This document shows, one piece after another, positions 26,003-34,828 of a stretch of DNA of 64,000 bases; the first letter of the stretch is position 1, and the number at the start of each line of letters is the position of its first letter. Source of the stretch: an uncultured Lactobacillus sp. GTDB taxonomy: Bacteria > Bacillota > Bacilli > Lactobacillales > Lactobacillaceae. The notes beneath the pieces are model-generated. The model was given only the letters and a program-made list of their open reading frames with translations, was not told the DNA's origin and did no database searches. Made by a program: the position numbers and the translations under genes. Location: contig NZ_CALVGT010000017.1 in assembly GCF_944327175.1 (NCBI RefSeq), positions 1 to 64,000 on the forward strand. The letters are read 5' to 3'.

Positions 26003-26038
26003 AAAACGGTGGTTGAGCCTTAGCTCAGTCACCGTTTT
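26003..26038. terminator. Bidirectional terminator
   Basis: Arms 26003-26018 and 26023-26038 pair along 16 positions (GU pairs included) with loop CTTA, A-rich and T-rich at the two sides, between the plus-strand metal-binding protein gene and the minus-strand patatin gene. Confidence 0.88.
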
Positions 26039-26047
26039 TGCATATCA

Positions 26048-26896
26048 TCAGTCTTGTAAAAATTCCTTCAAGGCAGCCATTTGCCGCTTGGCATCCCTGA
26101 CACCAACCTGGTAGACCGCCTTGAGGCGGTTGGAATCCTTCTCCATGGCGCTGACGTCGATCCCCTGGCTGGGCCGGAAGACAAAGAGGCGGCCAGCTGC
26201 TTCCTCTTTGGCGATATAAGCCAGGCAGTCATTATATTCCAAATGCCGCTGCCTTAGGCGCGCCACGACCGCCGGGTACTTTTTCAAGACCCGGTCAACG
26301 ACTGGCTGCAGGCGTGACGGTCCTTTTTGATAGCCAGCTGGCTGGGTCAAAATAACCACTGCCTTGTCATATCCCTTGTCCAAAAGAAAGCGGACCGGGA
26401 TGGAGTCGCTGACTCCCCCGTCCCAGTAAGCGCGACTGCCGATTTTAACCGGCCGGGCAAAAAAAGGAATCGAGGCTGAAGCCCGGATCCAGGCCACATC
26501 CCGCCCCTTGCCGGTGGTCAATTTGTGGTAGGCCGGCTGAGCCGTTTCCACGTCCGTTGCCACGCACCAGAAGTCCATGGGGTTTCTGGCAAAGGCCGCC
26601 GTGTCAAAAGGATCCAGTACTTCCGGCAAAGTGTAGTAGCAAAAGCCCGCTCCATAGAGATCCCCGGTCTTCAGCCAGGACCGCCAGCTCTTAAACTGGG
26701 GCCGGCCACCGTAGCGGAGGTTGTAGCGTAAAACTCTCCCGGGCTGCAGGGACTTATAGTTGCAGCCAAAGGCCACTCCGGCTGAAACGCCAACCGCCCC
26801 GTCAAACTTGATCCCGTATTTCATGAGGACGTCCGTCACCCCGGCCGTATACAGGCCTCGCATGGCGCCGCCCTCCAACACTAAACCTTTCTTCAT
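26048..26896 (-). CDS. Patatin-like phospholipase family protein
   Basis: 282 residues. It carries the Ser-Asp dyad of the family: oxyanion GGAMRG near residue 9, nucleophile Ser38 in GVSAG and Asp159 in WDGGVSD. No signal peptide is present, so a cytoplasmic lipid acyl hydrolase is expected; substrates of bacterial members such as YjjU/RssA are poorly defined. GGGGGG lies upstream of the ATG. It is probably co-transcribed after msrA (17-base gap). Confidence 0.88.
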   Translation of the reverse strand: MKKGLVLEGGAMRGLYTAGVTDVLMKYGIKFDGAVGVSAGVAFGCNYKSLQPGRVLRYNLRYGGRPQFKSWRSWLKTGDLYGAGFCYYTLPEVLDPFDTAAFARNPMDFWCVATDVETAQPAYHKLTTGKGRDVAWIRASASIPFFARPVKIGSRAYWDGGVSDSIPVRFLLDKGYDKAVVILTQPAGYQKGPSRLQPVVDRVLKKYPAVVARLRQRHLEYNDCLAYIAKEEAAGRLFVFRPSQGIDVSAMEKDSNRLKAVYQVGVRDAKRQMAALKEFLQD

Positions 26897-26913
26897 GCCA
26901 TCCCCCCTAATGC

Positions 26914-27441
26914 CTACTTGCCCCAGTGCTCCTTGATAAACTGGGCCCGGCCGCCGGCTTCTTCAGCCGCGTAGCGGACTGGATGCTTTAAATAGAACTG
27001 CTGGTGATAGTCTTCCGCTTCATAAAAAGGGGCTGCCGGTTCAATCTTGGTCACGATCGGGTCATCAAAGCGGCCGCTTTCCGCCAGTTCCTGCTTGGAC
27101 TTTTCCGCTGCCGCTTTCTGCTCTGGTGAATTGTAAAAAATCACCGGCCGGTAGTTGTCCCCCCGGTCCTGGAACTGGCCGCTGGCATCGGTCGGGTCCG
27201 TCACCTGCCAGTAGTAGCCCAGCAAGTCCTCATAAGACATAAGGTCCGGGTCAAAGACGATCTTGACCGCTTCGGTGTGGCCAGTCGTGTGGCTGCAAAC
27301 TTGTTCATAAGTCGGATTAGGCACGTGCCCGCCCGTGTAGCCCGCCGTGACGCTCTCAATGCCCGGCAAAGTGTCAAAAGGAGCAACCATGCACCAAAAG
27401 CAGCCGCCTGCGAAAATCGCGCTGTCTAATTTTTTCTCCAT
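26914..27441 (-). CDS. msrA: Peptide methionine sulfoxide reductase A
   Basis: 175 residues. The catalytic motif GGCFWC has Cys14 as the nucleophile, and TAGYTGGH and [10 protein letters not shown] follow as in the family. It reduces the S-epimer of methionine sulfoxide in proteins and peptides, with electrons from thioredoxin. There is no C-terminal resolving-Cys pair and no fused MsrB domain. GAGGTGA precedes the ATG. Confidence 0.96.
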   Translation of the reverse strand: MEKKLDSAIFAGGCFWCMVAPFDTLPGIESVTAGYTGGHVPNPTYEQVCSHTTGHTEAVKIVFDPDLMSYEDLLGYYWQVTDPTDASGQFQDRGDNYRPVIFYNSPEQKAAAEKSKQELAESGRFDDPIVTKIEPAAPFYEAEDYHQQFYLKHPVRYAAEEAGGRAQFIKEHWGK

Positions 27442-27629
27442 AAAATCACCTCGTCAAATTTAACTTGTCCTTAATTGTACTCCAAATAAAACAGATGGGA
27501 AATCTTCTGCTCAGAAAATATTCGCCCAGGAACCGTTATCATGGTTAAAAGACTATTTTTCCCTTTATAAGTACTGTAAAATAGATTTTGCTTTAAAAAA
27601 GCTTAATAATCGCTAGATTGGAGATGAAA

Positions 27630-27671
27630 ATGGATTCGCTGAACAAGTCCCCGGGCCAGACTTCTTGTTAG
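27630..27671 (+). CDS. Candidate 13-codon leader peptide upstream of the permease
   Basis: ATG 27630 to TAG 27669-27671 encodes MDSLNKSPGQTSC. GGAG at 27620-27623 is well placed. The last codons (ACT TCT TGT TAG) lie in the left arm of the hairpin that covers the permease ribosome binding site, which is the geometry of translational attenuation. It is read from sequence only; the ORF is short enough to arise by chance. Confidence 0.35.
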   Translation: MDSLNKSPGQTSC

Positions 27672-27691
27672 TGCAAGTGATTAACAGGAAG
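27661..27691 (+). promoter_or_regulatory. Hairpin sequestering the permease Shine-Dalgarno
   Basis: Arms 27661-27670 and 27682-27691 form 10 consecutive pairs (one G-U) around an 11-base loop. The right arm contains all but the last base of AGGAAGG (27686-27692), the ribosome binding site of the permease gene at 27700. There is no T-run, so it is not a terminator. Confidence 0.55.
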
Positions 27692-27699
27692 GATTTTTT

Positions 27700-29331
27700 A
27701 TGGACGAATTAGATAAAAAGGGAAATTATATTTCCTGGCAGACTTTAGCCATGATGGCCTTTGTTACGGTCATCGGGCTGGAAGATATCATGTACAACTT
27801 CCAAAACCAAGGGATGGCGGTCATCACCTCCTGGGTTTTGATGATGTTCCTTTACGTGGTTCCTTACGCTTTGATCGTTGGCCACTTGGGCTCCGTTTTC
27901 AACCATGAAGGCGGCGGCCTCTCCTCTTGGGTCAGAGCCACTGACGGTGAGTTTTTGGGCTATTTCACGGCCTGGACCTACTGGGCCGCTTCGATTCCCT
28001 ACGTGGTCGACACGGCCAACTGCCTTTTGGTCGACGTCGGCTGGGGGCTGACCGGGACTGACGAGTTTGAAGACCCGAAATTCCTTTCAACCGCCATGTT
28101 TACGGCCATCACCTTTGTCATTTTTATCCTTTTGACCCTGCTGGAGCACAAATTCTCTAAGTCAATGGAAATTTTGTCTAACATCGGGGGCTGGGCCATG
28201 TTCATCATGACCATCCTCTTCGTGCTCTTGGCCTTTGCCGGCCTGGCCAAGTCCGGCGGCAAGACCGCGACACCATTTACCTGGAAGACCATCATCCCCA
28301 AGTTCGACCTCAAATACTTCTCAACCGTGGGGATGCTGATCTATGCCGTCAACGGGTCTGAACTGGTCGCCCCATACGTAACCAGGATGAAGGACCCGAA
28401 GCGGGAATTCCCTAAGGCCATGATCGCCCTGGCCCTCATGACCTGCTTTTTGACCATCTTCGGCTCAATTGCCCTGGGCATCTACATCGATGCCAACCAC
28501 ATGCCAAACGACTTGAAGATGAACGGTGAATACTATGTCTTCGGCGCCATGGGCAAGCAATTCGGCGTGGGCAACTTGTTTGTCTACATCTACGCCTGGG
28601 CCTCCTTCTTCTACAATGTGGCCCTCTTGTCCGTTTTGCTGGACGCCATGACCAGAATGCTGATCTCCGACACCGGGGACAAGTACATGCCGAAGTTCCT
28701 CAAGAAGACCAATAAGGACGGCCTGCCGATCAACGGCTACATTCTGACTGTCTTTTTGAGCGGCTTTATCATGGTTCTGGGGATTTTCCTGCCGGACATG
28801 AACGACATCTTCAACTGGCTTTTGAACTTGAACGGGATCATCTCTCCAGCTGTTACCTGCTGGATCTTCTACTCCTTCATGAAGGTCCGGGGCAAAAATT
28901 CCTCTAAGTACCCGTCAGTTTACCGCTATATTAAAAATGACACTTTTGCCTGGTGGGTCGGCTTTGCCCTCCTGGCCGTCACGGCTGTCGCTACGGTCTT
29001 AGGCTTCATGCCCCAAGACGTCAAGGAAGGAAGCTGGGTTTGGTGGTATGAACTCTCCATCAATATCGTAGCCTGCCTGGTCTTGATCGGCCTGGGCGGG
29101 ATCTTCCCGGGCATCCGCAGAAGAGAAGAAGAATACGGCCTGGCCTTTGACAAGCAGCAATGGACCTGGATGATTACCCTGGTTTTGGGCTCAATCGTCT
29201 TCAACGTCTGGCTGGGCGGGACCACTATCAAGCTGCGGGCCCTCTACATTGTCATTGAATCAGTCATCGCCATCTTAGCTGTCTGGCTGATTGGCCGCCG
29301 CCTGCCAAAAGGGGCTAAAGGCAGCAAGTAA
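27700..29331 (+). CDS. APC-family amino acid permease
   Basis: 543 residues with 12-14 predicted membrane helices. The APC superfamily pattern is present in helix 1 (AFVTVIGLEDIMYNFQNQG) and the GxG-rich first third (NHEGGGLSSWVR). The second half resembles glutamate/GABA-antiporter-like or YjeM-like permeases, but the substrate cannot be assigned by eye. It is monocistronic, with a strong terminator after it. Translation may be controlled by the upstream mini-ORF and the hairpin over its ribosome binding site. Confidence 0.85.
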   Translation: MDELDKKGNYISWQTLAMMAFVTVIGLEDIMYNFQNQGMAVITSWVLMMFLYVVPYALIVGHLGSVFNHEGGGLSSWVRATDGEFLGYFTAWTYWAASIPYVVDTANCLLVDVGWGLTGTDEFEDPKFLSTAMFTAITFVIFILLTLLEHKFSKSMEILSNIGGWAMFIMTILFVLLAFAGLAKSGGKTATPFTWKTIIPKFDLKYFSTVGMLIYAVNGSELVAPYVTRMKDPKREFPKAMIALALMTCFLTIFGSIALGIYIDANHMPNDLKMNGEYYVFGAMGKQFGVGNLFVYIYAWASFFYNVALLSVLLDAMTRMLISDTGDKYMPKFLKKTNKDGLPINGYILTVFLSGFIMVLGIFLPDMNDIFNWLLNLNGIISPAVTCWIFYSFMKVRGKNSSKYPSVYRYIKNDTFAWWVGFALLAVTAVATVLGFMPQDVKEGSWVWWYELSINIVACLVLIGLGGIFPGIRRREEEYGLAFDKQQWTWMITLVLGSIVFNVWLGGTTIKLRALYIVIESVIAILAVWLIGRRLPKGAKGSK

Positions 29332-29373
29332 AGGCAATAACGGCTAAAAAACAATATGCGATATTTTTAAACC

Positions 29374-29405
29374 AAAAAGGCCTGCACGCTCGTGCAGGCC
29401 TTTTT
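29374..29405. terminator. Terminator between permease and oxidoreductase genes
   Basis: A 15-bp perfect stem (29374-29388 with 29391-29405, AAAAAGGCCTGCACG) with A- and T-tracts on both sides; works for both converging genes. Confidence 0.92.
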
Positions 29406-29417
29406 CTTTGGCTTATT

Positions 29418-30074
29418 TTAGTAAACTGGCCGGACGTAACCCGCCGTTTCCGGCTGGGAGATGCCGACGCTGGCGCGGGAGTACTGGCTTGGATCAGCCA
29501 TGATCTGCAAGACCAGGTCAGCCACGCTGGCTCTTGAAACCGAGGTGCCGACGAATTCGTCATAGCGGCCGGTCAAGGAGTACTTGACATCTGGCCAGTC
29601 AGTCAAGGCCGGCATTCTGATCAAGGTGTAGTCCAGGTCAGCTTCTTCCAGACGGCGGGCAGCCTCTCTGGCTGGCAAAAAGCGGCCAGAGCCCACCCAT
29701 TCATCAACCCAGGTGCCGAATTCCCCGGGAATTTCATAGTAGAGGCCGGCCAGGCTTAATTCAATAACCCGGTCAAAGTCGTTTTCCTGGCTTGCCTTAA
29801 CCAGGTTCTTGCTGATCACCGTGAACTTCTTGTCGTCAACCTTGCCCAAAAAGACCAGGTCGGCGTCCCTGGTAACTTCCAGGATCTTGTCCAGGTCGGT
29901 TGCCGTCCCTTCGGTCAGCTTGATCCGGTCAGCCTCTGCCAGGTCTGCCAAAAGTTCCGGCCGCTGGGTCAAAAGTTCCAGCTCCACGTCACTGAACTGG
30001 GGGGCAGCCAGCAAGTGCTTGATGACCAGGCGGGAGATCCGGCCAGTTGGGTGTAAAATGACATACTTTTTCAT
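29418..30074 (-). CDS. NAD(P)-binding (atypical SDR / NmrA-like) oxidoreductase
   Basis: 218 residues from ATG 30074, preceded by AAGGA; a TTG six bases upstream is in frame. The Rossmann start YVILHPTGRISRLVIKHLL is a variant of the usual GxTGxxG (here HPTGRIS), followed by a beta strand ending LLTQRP. DYTLIRMPALTD is characteristic of NmrA/YwnB-like proteins that bind NAD(P) without a classical YxxxK active site. Function is unknown; relatives act as redox sensors or sugar-nucleotide-type dehydratase-like proteins. Confidence 0.75.
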   Translation of the reverse strand: MKKYVILHPTGRISRLVIKHLLAAPQFSDVELELLTQRPELLADLAEADRIKLTEGTATDLDKILEVTRDADLVFLGKVDDKKFTVISKNLVKASQENDFDRVIELSLAGLYYEIPGEFGTWVDEWVGSGRFLPAREAARRLEEADLDYTLIRMPALTDWPDVKYSLTGRYDEFVGTSVSRASVADLVLQIMADPSQYSRASVGISQPETAGYVRPVY

Positions 30075-30170
30075 AAACAAATCCTTACTATTTCCAAAAA
30101 CAATTAAAAAATTTCTTACAACTTACACCCTTAATTGTACTCGCTTTAAGCGTTTTCGTAAATTCCCAGC

Positions 30171-30629
30171 CTAAAGCTGGTCTAACAGGCCCCGGCAACC
30201 CCGGCTGATCTCTTGGAAGGCCAGGTCAAAGTCATTTGTATACCAGGGATCATCAATGTCATCATAGCTGCCGGCAAATTGAAGCAGCTTGTACTGCTTT
30301 CTTTCCGAGTCTCCCCCGCAAATCTGGTTCATAGCCATGAAGTTCTCACTGTCCATGGCGATCAAGTAATCATACTTGTCATAGTCTTCCCGGGTCAAGA
30401 GCCGGGCCCGGTGCTGGCTAAAAGGCACCCCGTGCTTGGTCAGTTCCCTTTGGGCCCGGGGGTCCAGCGGATTGCCGACCCCGCCAATAATTTCATCGCC
30501 CGTCACGGCCGCGGAAGCAACTTCCACCTGGTCAGCCTTGCCGGCCTCAGCCAGGAGCTGCTTCATGATAAATTCGGCCATTGGCGACCGGCAGATGTTG
30601 CCATGGCATAAAAATAAAATTTTCCGCAT
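30171..30629 (-). CDS. Low-molecular-weight protein-tyrosine phosphatase
   Basis: 152 residues from ATG 30629, with AAAGGTG 7 bases upstream. The P-loop CHGNICRS has catalytic Cys8 and Arg14, and the general acid is Asp in DDPWY near residue 127. Family members dephosphorylate Tyr-phosphorylated proteins or, in the arsenate branch, arsenate; the DPWY motif favours the phosphatase. Targets in lactobacilli are not known. It is a single gene. Confidence 0.9.
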   Translation of the reverse strand: MRKILFLCHGNICRSPMAEFIMKQLLAEAGKADQVEVASAAVTGDEIIGGVGNPLDPRAQRELTKHGVPFSQHRARLLTREDYDKYDYLIAMDSENFMAMNQICGGDSERKQYKLLQFAGSYDDIDDPWYTNDFDLAFQEISRGCRGLLDQL

Positions 30630-30701
30630 TTTTGTCACCTTTCCCTAAAGTGCAAAAAATATTATAGCATGCAGCTTTTTCAAAGGAAAAAGAGACGCCT
30701 C

Positions 30702-30745
30702 AGTGATATAACCCCCGAAATTAGTGTCCCAATTTTGGGGGTCAC
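30702..30745. repeat. Strong inverted repeat of unknown role
   Basis: CCCCCGAAATT (30712-30722) pairs with AATTTTGGGGG (30731-30741), 11 bp with one G-U, loop 8. GTGA (30703-30706) and TCAC (30742-30745) extend the stem across an asymmetric bulge. There is no T-run. It lies in the intergenic region between the phosphatase gene and the fluoride-channel operon. Confidence 0.6.
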
Positions 30746-30855
30746 ATCAATTGCCCAGTATTAATCTATTTTTTATATTATATAAAAGTTGTTATAGCAG
30801 AGCAAGCAGAGTCCCTCTTTCCATAAGAAAAAGCAGGGCTTTTCCCGGCATAAAA

Positions 30856-30884
30856 AGAGTCAAGACTAGCCGCCTTGACTCTTA
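30856..30884 (-). terminator. Terminator of the fluC operon
   Basis: AAGAGTCAAG (30856-30865) with CTTGACTCTT (30875-30884), loop 9, followed on the minus strand by a T-run. It is just after the membrane-protein gene. Confidence 0.85.
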
Positions 30885-30894
30885 ACATAGTTTC

Positions 30895-31650
30895 TTAATT
30901 ATTTTTAGCTTCTTTATCCGCAACTTTGCTTGTCCCCTTTTTTGTCCGGTAGCGGCAAACATCCAGATAAAAAAGGTAGCCGGCCAGGGCCAGGGCCAGG
31001 AGAAAGCCAGCCCAGCTGCCCCAGGAGTAGGTGAACAGCATCTTGGAGTAAACTTCCTTTTGGACCATTTCCGTCAAGGTATGGGTAATAAAGACCTGGA
31101 AGCCAAAGGCACTAGCCGCTCCCAGCACAAAAGGCAGCCAGGACCAGTAACGGTTGAAGAGGAGTAGGGCCACGCCCAGCAAGTAAAGGACGCAGATGAT
31201 CCACAAGGAGAGCTGGTAGATTTGCGTAATCTGCTGCAATTCCCCTTCATGTACCTTCAGTTCGCTATTGACCAAATAGAGAATTAAATCATCCATAAAA
31301 AGCTGGACCTTGTTCTTGGCTGGCAGCTTTAAATTGCTTGACTGCAGGCGCTTGTTTTGCCGGTAGCGGGAAACCAGCCGGTAGAGGCTGAGATAGGACT
31401 CGCTGATCTCTACCTTGTCTGGCAACTGATCCACCAGGTCCTGCTTCAGACCCGACTCAACCGCCGCTTTAGCCGCGATCGACATGGCACCGCCATCGCT
31501 TTGATTGGCAAAAGTGTCGATTAAACTGGACGCATAGTCCTTGACCTCATACATTTTAAAGGTGACAGGGCTACTCAAAAGAGCGACCAGGGAAATTATG
31601 GCTGCCAGGCTGCACAAGCTCTTGCGCAGAATTAGTTGGCTTTTTTTCAT
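30895..31650 (-). CDS. Multi-pass membrane protein of unknown function
   Basis: 251 residues. One hydrophobic helix lies near residues 12-30, followed by an external-type segment of ~110 residues, then three helices in the second half (LWIICVLYLLGVALLLF, a middle helix, and WAGFLLALALAGYLFYLDV). The layout recalls the TIGR01906-like integral membrane proteins of lactobacilli, but this is not firm. ATG overlaps the preceding fluC stop (ATGA), so it is translated with the fluoride-channel genes. That coupling suggests a shared transcript and perhaps a shared stress role, nothing more. Confidence 0.65.
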   Translation of the reverse strand: MKKSQLILRKSLCSLAAIISLVALLSSPVTFKMYEVKDYASSLIDTFANQSDGGAMSIAAKAAVESGLKQDLVDQLPDKVEISESYLSLYRLVSRYRQNKRLQSSNLKLPAKNKVQLFMDDLILYLVNSELKVHEGELQQITQIYQLSLWIICVLYLLGVALLLFNRYWSWLPFVLGAASAFGFQVFITHTLTEMVQKEVYSKMLFTYSWGSWAGFLLALALAGYLFYLDVCRYRTKKGTSKVADKEAKNN

Positions 31651-32006
31651 AGCAGGCTTCCAAGATAATATCCGCCAGTCAAAAGGACAGCCCCGCCCAG
31701 ATAGCTGGCCAGCAGATAACGCTTGAGGACGTGCTTTTGCCCGTTTTCAGCCAAAGAGACCATTTCCGTGTTCAAGGTAGAAAAAGTCGTGTAGCCGCCC
31801 AGGACGCCGGTGCCTAAGAAGGCATAGACTCTAGCCGGTAGCTGCAAGGCAAAAGCCAGGCCCAGCAAAAAGCTCCCTGTCAGATTGATCAACAGAGTCG
31901 GCCAAGGAAAAGCTGTCCCCTGCATCCAGTGCTTCTTGCCATAACTGGTCAAAGCGTAGCGGGCTACCGCTCCTAGGCTGGCCCCAAATCCAACCGCGAA
32001 AATCAT
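31647..32006 (-). CDS. crcB2: Fluoride channel subunit (CrcB/FluC), second of pair
   Basis: 119 residues from ATG 32006 (AAAGGGGG upstream), overlapping the end of the first fluC gene. It has four helices and the Fluc motifs: GASLGAVARYAL at helix 1, LLINLTGSFLLG with the pore Asn, and GGYTTFSTLNTE with the Phe box. Fluc channels export fluoride passively as dual-topology dimers; paired genes usually form heterodimers. Confidence 0.93.
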   Translation of the reverse strand: MIFAVGFGASLGAVARYALTSYGKKHWMQGTAFPWPTLLINLTGSFLLGLAFALQLPARVYAFLGTGVLGGYTTFSTLNTEMVSLAENGQKHVLKRYLLASYLGGAVLLTGGYYLGSLL

Positions 32007-32010
32007 CTTG

Positions 32011-32397
32011 TTACCCCCTTTCCAAAAGTTTGTCTGCGGCAAGGTTGGCTGCCTGCTTGCCTGCCCAGGCAAAGAGGAAACCAGCCGCGATCGTGCCGAT
32101 GAAGTAAAGCAAAGCCCCCAGACTCTGCCCACCAAGCAGGAGCTTGAAGGCGTCCAGGTTGAAGCTGGAGAAAGTCGTAAAGGCCCCGACAAAGCCGGTC
32201 CCCAGGCCGGCGTTCAGCCAGGCCCGGGTGCTCGCTTTTCTTAGGAAAAAGTAAGTCAAAAAAGCCAGAAGAAAGCAGCCCAAAAGGTTGGCAATCACCG
32301 TCCCGTAAAAGGAAAATGCTTCCGTTAAGCCATAGCGGGCCAGACCGCCCCAAAAGGCAAAAAAAGCCACGCTAAGATAATTTTTTACTGCATCCAT
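32011..32397 (-). CDS. crcB1: Fluoride channel subunit (CrcB/FluC), first of pair
   Basis: 128 residues. It shows the same four-helix plan: FFAFWGGLARYGL, VIANLLGCFLLA and VGAFTTFSSFNLD. AGGAAGAG precedes the ATG. No fluoride riboswitch is visible in the 130 bases upstream. The operon is crcB1-crcB2-membrane protein. An AAAGCGCTTT sequence near 32451-32461 resembles a partial cre. Confidence 0.93.
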   Translation of the reverse strand: MDAVKNYLSVAFFAFWGGLARYGLTEAFSFYGTVIANLLGCFLLAFLTYFFLRKASTRAWLNAGLGTGFVGAFTTFSSFNLDAFKLLLGGQSLGALLYFIGTIAAGFLFAWAGKQAANLAADKLLERG

Positions 32398-32473
32398 ATT
32401 TGTCTCTTCCTACATCGTTTATTAACGCACTAATTATTAGATTACATCAGAAAGCGCTTTAAAGGCAAACAAA

Positions 32474-32504
32474 AAATGGAAGCACCAGCCTGGCACTTCC
32501 ATTT
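32474..32504 (-). terminator. Terminator of the copper operon
   Basis: AAATGGAAG (32474-32482) pairs with CTTCCATTT (32496-32504), with an inner CCAG/CTGG stem; six Ts follow on the minus strand. Confidence 0.8.
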
Positions 32505-32534
32505 AAAGCTTTATTTTATTATTTCATAGTTGCT

Positions 32535-34454
32535 TTATCTACTTTCGCTGGCCCCGGCAACCTTGGTCCAGTTCAGCATGAGAGATGAGAGCAGGACTGA
32601 GACGGAACTGAAGGCCATGGCCAAAGCCGCCAGTTCCGGACTGAGGCTGACCCCAATAAAGGAGAAGAGGCCGGCAGCAACCGGAATCCCGATCAAATTG
32701 TAGATCAAGGCCCAGAAAAGGTTCAGCTTAATCCGCGTGAAGGTCTGCTTGGACAAGTCAAGTGCCCGCAGAACCCCGGTCAAGTTGCTGGTCATCAAGA
32801 CGATGCCGCCGGCTTCTTTAGCCACGTCAGTCCCGCTGCCCATGGCAATGCCGACATCAGCTAGTGACAGGGCTGGCGCGTCATTGATCCCGTCGCCGAC
32901 AAAGGCTACTGGCCCTGCTTCTTTCAACTTGGCCAAGCGGTCTGCCTTTTCCCCGGGCAAAAGGCCGGCTTCAACCTGGACAATACCTAGCTGCCGGCCG
33001 ATTTTTTCCGCCAGCTGCTGGTTATCGCCAGTCAGCATGACAGTCTTGATTCCGCGCTTTTTAAGCTCTGCCAAGACAGCTTTAGCTTCTGGGCGGGGAG
33101 CATCCTGCAGGGCTAAGAGGCCAATGACGGCAGAATCTTTTTGCACATAAACTACCGTCTTGCCGGCTTCCGCCAAGCCTTTTGCCTGCTGGCGCCAAGC
33201 GTCCGGGGCGCTAACATAGTCAGCCCGGCCCACCTTGACTAGGTGCCCGGCTACCTTGCCTTCTACCCCCTTGCCTTCTTCAGCCGAAAAATCGTTGACT
33301 GGCCAAAGGCGCTGGCCGCCTTCTTTAGCGCTGGTCACGATGGCCTGGGCCAAGGGGTGTTCAGAATTTGCTTCTAGACTGGCCGCCAGGCTGAGGCTTT
33401 CCGCCTCTCCCGCCTGGTCAACCAGCTGGGGCTGGCCGACCGTCAAAGTCCCGGTCTTGTCAAAAACAATGGTCTTAATTTTCGCTGCTGCTTCCAGGAT
33501 TTCCCCGTCCTTGATCAAGACGCCCATCCGGGCGCTGCGGCCGCTAGCCACTATCAAGGCTGTCGGAGTTGCCAGGCCCAAGGCACACGGGCAGGCAATC
33601 ACGATGACGGAAACAGCGTAGAGCATGGCCTGGACCGGCCCTACCGGGCTGAAGACCTGCCAGAGGGCAAAGGCCAGAATGCTAGTGATCAAAACCGCCG
33701 GCACAAAGTAGTTGGCGACCTTGTCCGTCAGCTTTTGGATTGGGGCCCGGGAATTCTGGGCCTGCTTGACCACTTGGACGATCTGGGCCAGCATGGTCTC
33801 TTCCCCGACTTGTTCAGCCACCATCAAAAAGCTGCCGCTGCCGTTGATGGTTGCCCCGATCACCTTGTCACCCGGCTTTTTTGCGACTGGCATGCTCTCC
33901 CCGGTCACCATGGCTTCATTGATGCTACTTCGCCCGGAAAGCAGGCGGCCGTCAACCGGCACCTTGCCGCCCGGCCGCACCTTGATTATGTCTCCGGTCT
34001 TGACCTGGTCCAGGGGAAGCTTGACAAAATCTTCTCCCCGCTTGACTTCAGCTTCACTGGCTTGCAGTTCCAGCAGCTTGTTTAATGAGGCCGCTGCCCG
34101 GTCGTGCATTTTTTCTTCCAGGGCATCCCCCAGCAAAACAAAAATCAAGATAAAAGCCGCGCTTTCAAAATAGACCGGCCGGCCCGTGAAGTAGGCAAAA
34201 AGGCTGTAGACATAAGTCACGCTGGTGCCAATAGCGATCAGGCTGTTCATGTTGGCCTGGTGGCGTTTTAAAGCAGCCCAGGCGCTTTGAATGTAGGGGC
34301 CAGCCGCGACCAGCATAATCAAGCTGGTCGCGATCAGCGAATAAGTCTTAATCCCGGCCAGCATGATTCCCCAGATCATGAGCAGCATCTGGGCCAGCAT
34401 CGGCAGGGCTAAAAGCAGGGAGAGCCAGAAGCGGCGCCAATTAGTCAATTTCAT
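32535..34454 (-). CDS. Copper-type P1B ATPase without N-terminal metal-binding domain
   Basis: 639 residues with eight predicted helices. Key motifs are intact: [13 protein letters not shown] (metal site in helix 6), DKTGTLT (phosphorylated Asp), [10 protein letters not shown], and the TGES actuator loop. The usual N-terminal CxxC heavy-metal domains are absent; the protein begins directly at the first helix ([17 protein letters not shown]). It should export copper, most likely Cu(I). The start overlaps the stop of the cupredoxin gene by one base, and the operon is headed by copY, which supports copper. Whether it is CopA- or CopB-like is not resolved. Confidence 0.9.
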   Translation of the reverse strand: MKLTNWRRFWLSLLLALPMLAQMLLMIWGIMLAGIKTYSLIATSLIMLVAAGPYIQSAWAALKRHQANMNSLIAIGTSVTYVYSLFAYFTGRPVYFESAAFILIFVLLGDALEEKMHDRAAASLNKLLELQASEAEVKRGEDFVKLPLDQVKTGDIIKVRPGGKVPVDGRLLSGRSSINEAMVTGESMPVAKKPGDKVIGATINGSGSFLMVAEQVGEETMLAQIVQVVKQAQNSRAPIQKLTDKVANYFVPAVLITSILAFALWQVFSPVGPVQAMLYAVSVIVIACPCALGLATPTALIVASGRSARMGVLIKDGEILEAAAKIKTIVFDKTGTLTVGQPQLVDQAGEAESLSLAASLEANSEHPLAQAIVTSAKEGGQRLWPVNDFSAEEGKGVEGKVAGHLVKVGRADYVSAPDAWRQQAKGLAEAGKTVVYVQKDSAVIGLLALQDAPRPEAKAVLAELKKRGIKTVMLTGDNQQLAEKIGRQLGIVQVEAGLLPGEKADRLAKLKEAGPVAFVGDGINDAPALSLADVGIAMGSGTDVAKEAGGIVLMTSNLTGVLRALDLSKQTFTRIKLNLFWALIYNLIGIPVAAGLFSFIGVSLSPELAALAMAFSSVSVLLSSLMLNWTKVAGASESR

Positions 34455-34828
34455 TACTTAACCACGATCTTTCCACGAAACATGTCCATGCCGCAGGCGT
34501 AGTCGATTTCCCCGGCCTTGTCAGTTGGGATCTGGACTTTGGCCAGCTTTTCCTTGCTTAGGTCCTTTTCAACGCCCAACGAAGAAAAGACCACATGGCT
34601 GAGGCAGGAAGTCTTGTCTTCCATCTTAAAAGTCACTTCCGCCGGCACGCCCTGCTTTAAGTAGAGAACTTCCGGCTCATAGCCGCCTTTGACGACCACT
34701 TGCCCTTCCTGGCGGCCATTGGCCAGGTCCGCCTGCTGGCTGCTCTTTTGGAAATTACCGAAAAACCACCAGATGATCAAGCCGATCAAAGCTGCCGCAG
34801 CCAAAATTACTAATCCATTAACTAACAT
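34454..34828 (-). CDS. Membrane-anchored cupredoxin-domain protein
   Basis: 124 residues. An N-terminal helix (residues 3-23) is followed by a ~75-residue cupredoxin_1-like beta fold. Likely copper ligands are Cys75, His78, Cys112, Met114 and Met116 (KTSCLSHVV and DYACGMDMF). It is between copY and the ATPase, overlapping both (7 bases and 1 base). By position it probably passes copper to the ATPase or buffers it at the membrane surface, perhaps replacing the missing soluble metal-binding domain. It is oriented with the domain likely outside. The role is inferred. Confidence 0.75.
   Translation of the reverse strand: MLVNGLVILAAAALIGLIIWWFFGNFQKSSQQADLANGRQEGQVVVKGGYEPEVLYLKQGVPAEVTFKMEDKTSCLSHVVFSSLGVEKDLSKEKLAKVQIPTDKAGEIDYACGMDMFRGKIVVK

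Noticed and set aside
30640..30855. IS remnant between the phosphatase and the fluC operon
   Set aside because: No transposase frame, no target-site duplication and no known terminal repeat could be recognised.
32398..32534. Fluoride riboswitch before crcB1
   Set aside because: The conserved riboswitch elements and pseudoknot are not visible; only a cre-like half site is seen.
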